In this document: positions 19,545-25,826 of the stretch, piece after piece
Layout of the letters: every line of letters begins with the position of its first letter
Position numbering within the stretch: the stretch's first letter is position 1
Notes under the pieces: model-generated
Databases searched by the model: none
Told to the model about the DNA's origin: nothing
What the model saw: the letters and a program-made list of their open reading frames with translations, nothing else
Made by a program: the position numbers and the translations under genes
Assembly: GCA_023375785.1 (NCBI GenBank)
Contig: SZWC01006763.1
Span: 57,728 to 83,553, forward strand
DNA: 25,826 bases
Reading direction: 5' to 3'
DNA from: Penium margaritaceum
Taxonomy: Eukaryota; Streptophyta; Zygnematophyceae; Desmidiales; Peniaceae

Positions 19545-19756
19545 TCATACCGTATTGGCCGCCAACCAATCCACCAGCTCGATCGCTGGCTGGTGACTTG
19601 CGGATGGATGGCCAGCCGGTCATCTGACCAGCCGCCAGCCGGCCGGCGGCCAACGTGTGGCTGGCCACCGGCCACCCCTCGCATTAGCATGGGGTGGTTG
19701 CGAACCACCCCCTCACTACTACGAGGTGGGAGGGCCAAATTGGCCCTCTCGCTACA

Positions 19757-19771
19757 TTCCTCCCCACTTAC
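19757..19771 (-). other. Gypsy B polypurine tract
   Basis: On the - strand it reads gtaagtggggaggaa directly before TGTAGC, the LTR start. It corresponds to 6475-6489 in gypsy A. Confidence 0.75.
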
Positions 19772-20097
19772 TATGAACCGTCCCGTTTCATAACCAAGAA
19801 GTGAGAGTGCTCGATAGCGATTCATCGACATTGTGAAAGAAAATTTATTATTTCAATCACCAATTAAAGATGAACACATGTATGGCACTTGGACTTAAGC
19901 TGCAGCTTGTCGGTCATCATGGCTAGTGGCCTCCCCCCTTTCGGCTAGAGCATCTACGCGACAACCATGTTGAGCGTGCCCAACCTCCTATGGTCGCTAT
20001 CCATGAATGCCGCCCTGTGGGAATTTGTTCACTTTTTCCACGTTCAGCTGGTACCCCGTGCCATGCGTTGATTTGTGCAAGCTACAAGCTTCCTCTA

Positions 20098-20190
20098 GTA
20101 CTCGTTGACCACCCATTTGGGCAACTGAGATTCGGGCTCCCATGAGTTAAGGTCATGTCCACAACCGGCTCAATGAACAAGGTATTCTCT
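20098..20190 (-). pseudogene. Chromodomain (gypsy B)
   Basis: The - strand reads REYLVH, a stop in place of the cage tryptophan, then AGCGHDLNSWEPESQL and WVVNEY. This is the chromodomain pattern with the second tryptophan kept, 31 codons without a frameshift. TGG to TGA explains the stop. The same bases occur again at 21771-21863 only because of the contig overlap. Confidence 0.8.
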
Positions 20191-20330
20191 AACAATGAAT
20201 GACCAGAGTGCACACTCTTGGTGCTGGAGTAGACAAAGGACCTCGTATTGGCCATCGGTAGCAGGGACTGTTAGCGGTGGTTGAACGGTTTTGTCTGTCG
20301 TAGCAGGCTCACATAAAATACGTAATGTAT
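20191..20330 (-). pseudogene. Integrase C-terminus, part (gypsy B)
   Basis: Part of the stretch between the integrase core and the chromodomain. It ends at the single N and continues in the overlap-supported order at 22004. The 104-codon frame reported across the N at 20331 joins two unrelated integrase parts and is not real. Confidence 0.65.
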
Positions 20331-20331
20331 N

Positions 20332-20720
20332 CACGACACCCTCAAATAAGAGACGAGTGGTCTCCTCTGTGTTCATATCTGTGGTTTTAGGAATGAAGTG
20401 TGTCATTTTCTTCAAAAAATCAACAACCATTAGTATTGCATCGTGGTCATGGACCATGTCCGGAAGACCAGTAATGAAGTCCATGCTGATGTACTCCCAT
20501 GGTGTCTCAGGGATGGGAAGCTGTTCGAGGAGTCTAGTAGGATTTTTGTTGCTAGCCTGATTTTGAAGACGGGTTGCATGTCATGCAATACTTATAGACA
20601 TCAATACTCCATCTTGGCCACCAACAGTGTTCCGAGAGTGCCTGTGCGGTCTTTCGAGGTACCACGTGACCTGCGACTGACAGGTCGTGGAACAGGGAGA
20701 TAAGCTTATGCGTATATTTG
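20332..20720 (-). pseudogene. Integrase N-terminal zinc domain and core start (gypsy B)
   Basis: From 20720 downward the - strand reads LISLFHDLSVAGHVVPRKT, then CWWPRWS and YCMTCNP. This is the HHCC zinc-binding domain with all four ligands (H, H, C, C) present. After a frameshift it continues NQASNKNPTRLLEQLPIPE and SMDFITGLP with the first catalytic Asp intact, then AILMVVDFLKKMTHFIP. Bases 20332-20564 are the same molecule as 22623-22855. A methionine-initiated frame runs from 20782 down to the frameshift. Confidence 0.8.
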
Positions 20721-20790
20721 TACGTCCTCAAGAGAGCTACATAGAATTGTCTAAATAAACGGAAGGAAATAACAATGCACATACATCAGA

Positions 20791-21004
20791 TAAATTTAAT
20801 ACTTGAAGAAGAAAAAGTCTTAAAAGCACAATGGTTGGTCCTAAATGGTGATATCTTTCTAACAAAATTTTGTTTCTAAGGTAGGGAAAAACCAAAAAAT
20901 TTATCTTCTTTTTTTTTCTTTGGAAAATGGAATGAGCACAGTTTTCTATTACACACTAATTAAAACATGGATTTCTCATGTCATAAAGATGGATCCCCTA
21001 AATA
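20791..21004. other. AT-rich spacer after truncated gypsy B
   Basis: No gene or motif. The gypsy similarity stops about 20790. Tracts of A and T suggest old or unconstrained DNA. Confidence 0.35.
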
Positions 21005-21620
21005 AGACAAGAATGTCTCATGTCAGCCACTAGCCCCTAAATACGACACAGTAGTGCTCTTAGTGCACTCTTAGTGTATTTTTGTGTGGAGACCTATTGC
21101 ACTCGCCACATGCACTAGGTCCACGCACTGAGTGCACTCTAAGTGTATTTTTGTATGGTGTCTGAGCACATTGGTCACATGCACTAACCCCACGCATTGG
21201 AGTCTTTCCTCATAAGAGATTTTCAGGCTATATATGACAAAAGCACACTCTTCTCATGCACTGTGGAAAGAGTAAGGATTGGTGTAAGCTACTCCCTTGT
21301 AAGAGAGCACACTCAGGGTACACACCAAAAAACTAGTGTATGAAATGGCCTCGACTAACCATACCTCACTAGAATATGGATATCACCATGGGAAAACAGA
21401 GCTTGATCTTGCATTGTTTCTCAATTCTCCATCCCCACTGTCGTCCTTGTGTATGTTGATGAAATTTTAATTGTCTTTCCTAATATTTATCATGCTTTAT
21501 ATGTAAAGTCCCTTTCGTAAGTAGTCTACAAGATGAATGAACTTGGTCCAGCCTGGGTATTCCTTGACATGGAACTCGAGCGAGACTGTCCCAACCACGT
21601 GTTTCACGAACATGAGGCAG
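21005..21620. other. Unmerged contig overlap, first copy (616 bp)
   Basis: Identical to 22857-23472. It contains a 69/70-bp tandem repeat (21062-21200) and the start of a copia reverse transcriptase (YVDE at 21452-21463). In the overlap-supported order this segment joins directly to 23473, so the content should be counted once and is annotated at the second copy. Confidence 0.92.
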
Positions 21621-21621
21621 N

Positions 21622-22003
21622 AGCATCTACGCGACAACCATGTTGAGCGTGCCCAACCTCCTATGGTCGCTATCCATGAATGCCGCCCTGTGGGAATTTG
21701 TTCACTTTTTCCACGTTCAGCTGGTACCCCGTGCCATGCGTTGATTTGTGCAAGCTACAAGCTTCCTCTAGTACTCGTTGACCACCCATTTGGGCAACTG
21801 AGATTCGGGCTCCCATGAGTTAAGGTCATGTCCACAACCGGCTCAATGAACAAGGTATTCTCTAACAATGAATGACCAGAGTGCACACTCTTGGTGCTGG
21901 AGTAGACAAAGGACCTCGTATTGGCCATCGGTAGCAGGGACTGTTAGCGGTGGTTGAACGGTTTTGTCTGTCGTAGCAGGCTCACATAAAATACGTAATG
22001 TAT
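21622..22003. other. Unmerged contig overlap, second copy (382 bp)
   Basis: Identical to 19949-20330 and begins exactly after the N at 21621. It holds the gypsy B 3' spacer and chromodomain again. It shows that the piece 21622-22855 belongs directly after 20330. Confidence 0.92.
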
Positions 22004-22622
22004 CTTCATACTCGGCGGAAGCAGCAATTGTTATGGTACTGACCCGATGCATGCCACGATGGAAAATGGTCTAATCCACTTCGATAGAAGTTTTCACGCC
22101 CCTAGCAACTTCGATTGAAGGTTCTTAGAACTAAGCAACACTTTGTCACCGATGTCAAACGAGATCTCAGAGCGATTTTACCGACATATGCATTTTGTCA
22201 TTGCCAAGCTGCTTGAAGGTGACCCTTTGCCTCTTGTAACAAAGAGTCTATGCGCTGAGCAAAGGTTGAGTAGAAAGAAAATGTCTTTGTGTAATCTCAC
22301 TCTTCACAAATGTGGAGGGCACCACTAGATGGCAACCAACAGAAACGGTGTAAACCGTGTAGACTGTTCACCGAGTTGTTCATTACAAACTCAGTCAATG
22401 CTAGGAATTTTTCCTTGTCATTGATGGCAAGGTCTACATACATGTGGAGCATTTGCTCCAGAGTACGATTCATGTGCTCTGTTTTTCTCTCAGTTTGAGA
22501 GACAAACAGAGCACATGCGACAAGTGCGACATGCTGCCAAAGTACTCGTACATCTTTTGCCAGAACTTGGCACTTTCTCTATCTTGATAGGAGATAATAC
22601 GCAATAGTAGGCCATGGTACTT
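22004..22622 (-). pseudogene. Integrase core end and GPY/F region (gypsy B)
   Basis: This is the middle of the gypsy B integrase, misplaced in the scaffold. From high to low coordinate the - strand gives LRIISYQDRESAKFWQKM, where the second catalytic Asp block (SDR) is slightly rearranged. Next is KTEHMNRTLEQMLHMYVD, containing the third acidic residue of the DDE triad. Finally come FDIGDKVLLSSKNL and, across the overlap, LPPSMKIHYVFYVSLL, the GPY/F-type domain before the chromodomain. Frameshifts separate these pieces. Confidence 0.8.
22471..22517. repeat. Hairpin inside integrase, 14 + 6 bp arms
   Basis: The arm catgtgctctgttt (22471-22484) pairs perfectly with aaacagagcacatg (22504-22517). 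After one mismatch, tctctc pairs with gagaga around a 5-base loop. It falls where the integrase reading breaks between its second and third catalytic blocks, so it may be a small inverted duplication that damaged the gene. Confidence 0.85.
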
Positions 22623-22855
22623 CACGACACCCTCAAATAAGAGACGAGTGGTCTCCTCTGTGTTCATATCTGTGGTTTTAGGAATGAAGTGTGTCATTTT
22701 CTTCAAAAAATCAACAACCATTAGTATTGCATCGTGGTCATGGACCATGTCCGGAAGACCAGTAATGAAGTCCATGCTGATGTACTCCCATGGTGTCTCA
22801 GGGATGGGAAGCTGTTCGAGGAGTCTAGTAGGATTTTTGTTGCTAGCCTGATTTT
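22623..22855 (-). pseudogene. Integrase core start, overlap copy (233 bp)
   Basis: Identical to 20332-20564. The - strand reads PWEYISMDFITGLP, AILMVVDFLKKMTHFIP and TTRLLFEGVVKYHG. It is the same sequence as the annotated integrase core start, repeated because contigs were not merged. Here it is in its true continuity with 22004-22622. Confidence 0.9.
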
Positions 22856-22856
22856 N

Positions 22857-23202
22857 AGACAAGAATGTCTCATGTCAGCCACTAGCCCCTAAATACGACA
22901 CAGTAGTGCTCTTAGTGCACTCTTAGTGTATTTTTGTGTGGAGACCTATTGCACTCGCCACATGCACTAGGTCCACGCACTGAGTGCACTCTAAGTGTAT
23001 TTTTGTATGGTGTCTGAGCACATTGGTCACATGCACTAACCCCACGCATTGGAGTCTTTCCTCATAAGAGATTTTCAGGCTATATATGACAAAAGCACAC
23101 TCTTCTCATGCACTGTGGAAAGAGTAAGGATTGGTGTAAGCTACTCCCTTGTAAGAGAGCACACTCAGGGTACACACCAAAAAACTAGTGTATGAAATGG
23201 CC
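22857..23202 (+). promoter_or_regulatory. LTR- or promoter-like segment with tandem repeat and TATA
   Basis: Two tandem units of 69 and 70 bp (22914-22982, 22983-23052) begin agtgcactct(t/a)agtgtatttttgt. A TATA-like ctatatatga follows at about 23080, then a region rich in cacac and ctc. Repeats upstream of a TATA box are typical of U3 promoters, so this may be part of the LTR of the copia element whose pol lies downstream. I cannot match it to the 24397 LTR start, so it may belong to another element. Confidence 0.35.
22914..23052 (+). repeat. 69/70-bp tandem repeat, two units
   Basis: The units share agtgcactct.agtgtatttttgt.tgg at the start and cacatgcacta...ccacgcact at the end, diverging in the middle. 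It is seen again at 21062-21200 only through the contig overlap. Confidence 0.8.
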
Positions 23203-23572
23203 TCGACTAACCATACCTCACTAGAATATGGATATCACCATGGGAAAACAGAGCTTGATCTTGCATTGTTTCTCAATTCTCCATCCCCACTGTCGTCCTT
23301 GTGTATGTTGATGAAATTTTAATTGTCTTTCCTAATATTTATCATGCTTTATATGTAAAGTCCCTTTCGTAAGTAGTCTACAAGATGAATGAACTTGGTC
23401 CAGCCTGGGTATTCCTTGACATGGAACTCGAGCGAGACTGTCCCAACCACGTGTTTCACGAACATGAGGCAGCCTACATGCACAGCCGGTCAGTGCTTTG
23501 ATTCGCTTCTCACTTCCATTCCACTTGCCTCTACCCCCATGACCATTGCAGGCCAAAGATTGCTGAAAACAC
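23203..23572 (+). pseudogene. Copia reverse transcriptase fragment
   Basis: The + strand reads VVLVYVDEILIVFP (YVDE at 23304-23315), then KMNELGPAWVFLDMELERDC, then AAYMHS. This fits the Ty1/copia RT palm (LLLYVDDILI...F.MKDLG....FLG(I/M)E(I/L).RD......Q..Y). The second active-site Asp is Glu and a stop interrupts the stretch before KMNELG. Only the C-terminal third of RT is present. Upstream pol, gag and integrase are missing, so the element was 5'-truncated. Confidence 0.8.
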
Positions 23573-23608
23573 GTGATGTGGTCCGGTTAGAGCGTGTTTG
23601 ATGTCACT

Positions 23609-24281
23609 GACTATCTTCGGGTGACTAGCTTGTTGATGTACCTTGCTACAACGACATGCAGTGACGTTGCGTGTGCCGTCAAGTATCTAGCTTAGTTTTT
23701 TCATTGTCCACAACAGCGTCATCTTGAGCTGCACTTTATATTATGCGATGTACGCTCTCTATAGCACGTATTAACCTCTGTTACAAAGCACAACCCTCCG
23801 TATTTGTCAATGGTTTCACTGACACTGACTGGGCGCATGGCACAGACGCTCGCAGTCGGTCAGGGTACATTTCTTATTCATTGATAATGTTATGTCTTGG
23901 AAGAGTGGCAAACAAGGATGTGTTGCTAGGAGCTCTAGAGATTCTGAATATGTTGCTCTCGGCTCAGGTGCATGTAAAAGTGTTTGGCCATGCCGGATGC
24001 TTGAGCAGCTATGCGTACCCATTTGCTACATCACTCTTTGCTGTGACAACCAGAGCACCAAGGTCATAGCTGAGAATCATGGCATGCATCACTCACGCAC
24101 CAAACATATGAATGTGGAGCACCATTTTTTTGTGAGGGAATCGGTGTTGGTGTCGGCAACGTTGTCTTGGTGGACACGTTCTCAACGGGCCCACTTTTTG
24201 ACCAAGGTTCTCAGCTCTTGCTCTTTCAAGTTTAATGTCCATGCAGTTGGTTGTACACTCGCATCCTCTCCACCTGACTGA
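23609..24281 (+). pseudogene. Copia RT connection and RNase H
   Basis: It starts with DYLRVTSLLMYLATTTCSD and AVKYLA, the copia SLMYLA..TRPDI.(Y/F)AV..L block. RNase H follows: FVNGFTDTDWAHGTDARSRS, then SWKSGKQGCVA, DSEYVALG, LCCDNQSTKVIA and HSRTKHMNVEHHF. The catalytic acids D (TDTDWA), E (DSEYVA) and D (CDNQS) are all present, but a frameshift near 23885 splits the domain and stops precede it. RNase H degrades element RNA during reverse transcription. The frame ends at TGA 24279-24281, near the natural end of a copia polyprotein. Confidence 0.85.
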
Positions 24282-24387
24282 GCCTGAATGTCATTTTCAT
24301 CTTGGAGCTTTGCCATGTACATCTCTATTGCTCCATGTGCATGCCATGTTGTCACCTATGACTTGTGTTCTTGCTTGTCTGTGGGCC

Positions 24388-24396
24388 AAGAGGGGA
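24388..24396 (+). other. Copia polypurine tract
   Basis: aagagggga lies about 105 bases after the pol stop and directly before tgttgg, the typical plant copia arrangement for plus-strand priming. Confidence 0.65.
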
Positions 24397-24480
24397 TGTT
24401 GGTACTGGTGTTCAAGTGTTTAATTGCCAGCACATTGTTATCTGTCCACATGCCTCACACATGCATATATGTAGGAGAGT
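24397..24480 (+). repeat. Start of probable copia 3' LTR
   Basis: It begins tgttggtactgg right after the polypurine tract. The other LTR is not in the window, so the right end cannot be placed, and 24480 is only a conservative limit. The LTR probably runs several hundred bases further. Confidence 0.5.
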
Positions 24481-25826
24481 AAATCAACATGGCTATCATG
24501 CCAACCAGATGGTGCTATGAGGCGATGACACATAAGATTCTCTCAGGATTCTCAATGGCTCCATCCATATTGCCTATGCCACTTGGATAGCTTTAGGCTT
24601 GTGCCGATGGGCTAGCAAGCAACTCTTTGAAGTTTCTAATGGAATACAGTTGCAGAAAGCTCACTATGGTGGCATGTCTACATACACTTTAGGATGATGT
24701 GGATTTGCATGATTGTGGGTTGTAGATTGCTTTGGTTAGTGGCCAATCAATGATCCTGTTGGGGTCATGCTGTAGGATTTTTGTTGAGCAACCGCTCACA
24801 AAATATTCTATGAGGTCTGAGTCGACGTCATGGGTGGCGGTGGTCATACCTCGTGTGTGATGCATGAGGCGGGTTTTGCTTCGTCGTGCAACCTAAGTCC
24901 TCACTCTCCCCAACACCTCATCACTTGTTTCACATTTTTCTAAGTGAGCTTCCAACATCCATGGCATCTCCCATACTTGCGCTCTCTCATTTGCTCTAAC
25001 TCACACAGTTGTATTAACAACACGGAAAAGGTAGCTAGCCCACCAGGTCCTGTCATCCCCGCCGCACCAAAGTACACGGACAGATAAAATGAACAGAACA
25101 AAACACGAAGCCCAATGAGACAGGTATTCCGAGACATTGAAACATGTCGAGTTCCCGTGTCTCCACCGTCGAGAAGAAACACATGCTTTAAGCACGTCCA
25201 AACTCCACGATAGAATGCTAGAACCACCGGTGAATGAAAGCTAGGCATGCTTGACTTCCCCAGACGCCGAAACATGTCACTGGGCGTCCGGGTCTTGGCC
25301 ACACAAAATCACACATAACAGATCCAAGCTTCTAAAAGTGTGGTCCAAAGCCTGTAAAGGTACTGGGTCTCCCGAGGTACTAGTACATATCATTGCGTAC
25401 CGAGGTCTCAACCACAGGGATGATACGCAACCTGTGAGAGATAACATGAGTCCAACCATAATGGGGTCTCCTGGGGCACAAGCACAGGCCACAGAGTGCC
25501 CGGGCCTCCACCACTCAGGCAATTTCTGTCAGCCATGCATGGATGAACTAGGTGGCTAGAATGCATCATACATGCTACAGAAGAAGCAATATAGCTGCTG
25601 GAGCATCATCATGGCAAACAGAGAAGCACTCACTGTACAACACTATCCAGCACTCAGACAACCCAAAGCACATACACCAACATTCCCAACGGCATCCACC
25701 CCTATTCCAGGTGACATGCAAGGCGCCATGAAGGTTGATGACTCGGCACACCTTGGGAAGACTGGATGTCAACCTACACTTATATCTTGTTTTCTCACTT
25801 TGGAGCTAGCCACGACCACCCGTCCA
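24481..25826. other. No recognised gene
   Basis: Part of this is probably copia LTR. The longest frames (24940-25302 on -, 25251-25559 on +) are 100-120 codons, overlap each other and have no domain or start context. No repeat shared with the rest of the window was seen. Confidence 0.35.

Larger units (their letters stand above)
18172..19756 (-). repeat. Gypsy B 3' LTR, interrupted and partly duplicated
   Basis: It starts tgtaac and ends gctaca like the others. Two things lengthen it: the hAT-like insertion at 18199-18879 (plus its 8-bp duplication) and the unmerged contig overlap at 19102-19323. Without both, it would be about 674 bp, close to the 717 bp of the gypsy A LTR. Near its end gagggccaa-a-ttggccctc forms a perfect 9-bp-arm palindrome (19730-19748). 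Confidence 0.85.
18172..20790 (-). mobile_element. Gypsy B: truncated chromovirus, scrambled by assembly
   Basis: This is the same family as gypsy A and the same orientation. It consists of a 3' LTR (interrupted by a hAT-like element), polypurine tract, chromodomain and integrase C-terminus up to 20330, then core and zinc-binding part. The missing middle of integrase lies at 22004-22622 because contigs are swapped. In the overlap-supported order the - strand integrase is continuous from the HHCC domain to the chromodomain. RT, protease, gag and 5' LTR are absent, so the element was cut off upstream of integrase near 20790. Confidence 0.75.

Noticed and set aside
20170..20484. 104-codon - strand frame joining integrase core to chromodomain
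   Set aside because: It crosses the N at 20331, a false contig join. The real middle of the integrase is at 22004-22622.
21062..21200. Short direct repeats as a CRISPR array
   Set aside because: There are only two units of about 69 bp with no constant repeat and variable spacer pattern, in a eukaryotic context.
19949..23472. Apparent tandem duplications of gypsy chromodomain/integrase and of copia RT
   Set aside because: Each repeat is exact and ends at a single N. The pattern is explained by unmerged contig overlaps in swapped order.
24940..25559. Open frames of 100-120 codons on both strands
   Set aside because: They overlap each other and lack domain, start context or repeat support. 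Such lengths are expected by chance at this composition.

Overview
This window looks like repeat-rich nuclear DNA of a green plant or a streptophyte alga. The support is a primer-binding site for initiator-Met tRNA, a Ty3/gypsy chromovirus whose integrase carries a chromodomain, a Ty1/copia fragment and a hAT-like DNA transposon. I cannot name the species. I found no intact host gene, no tRNA or rRNA gene and no CRISPR array. Almost everything that can be explained is decayed transposable element.

Layout. (1) 1-4552: a non-autonomous LTR retrotransposon on the + strand. It has matching LTR ends, an initiator-Met primer site, a trinucleotide (AGC)n tract, a GC-rich hairpin-prone block, a purine tract and a broken reading frame containing two in-frame copies of a 240-bp module. 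(2) 4553-5757: no recognisable gene. (3) 5758-13955: an old gypsy chromovirus ('gypsy A') on the - strand. Read from high to low coordinate it runs 5' LTR, gag, protease, reverse transcriptase, integrase, chromodomain, 3' LTR. All genes are broken and RNase H is missing. (4) 13956-15474: unexplained sequence with a 66-base N gap. (5) 15475-17690: a decayed + strand reading region that ends in an RG-rich stretch and a zinc-knuckle relic, probably gag. (6) 18172 onward: a second copy of the same gypsy family ('gypsy B', - strand). A 681-bp hAT-like element with a perfect 8-bp target duplication sits inside its LTR. (7) About 23200-24281: a + strand copia reverse transcriptase/RNase H fragment, followed by a polypurine tract and a likely LTR start. 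(8) 24500-25826: nothing recognised.

Main structural point: the four single N bases (19323, 20331, 21621, 22856) are joins between contigs whose ends overlap exactly but were never merged. The overlaps are 221, 382, 233 and 616 bp. They show that the pieces 20332-21620 and 21622-22855 are in swapped order. The order implied by the overlaps is ...20330 -> 21622-22855 -> 20332-21620 -> 22857.... In that order the gypsy B integrase becomes continuous and every apparent duplication in 19.1-23.5 kb disappears. Repeats in that region should not be read as biology.
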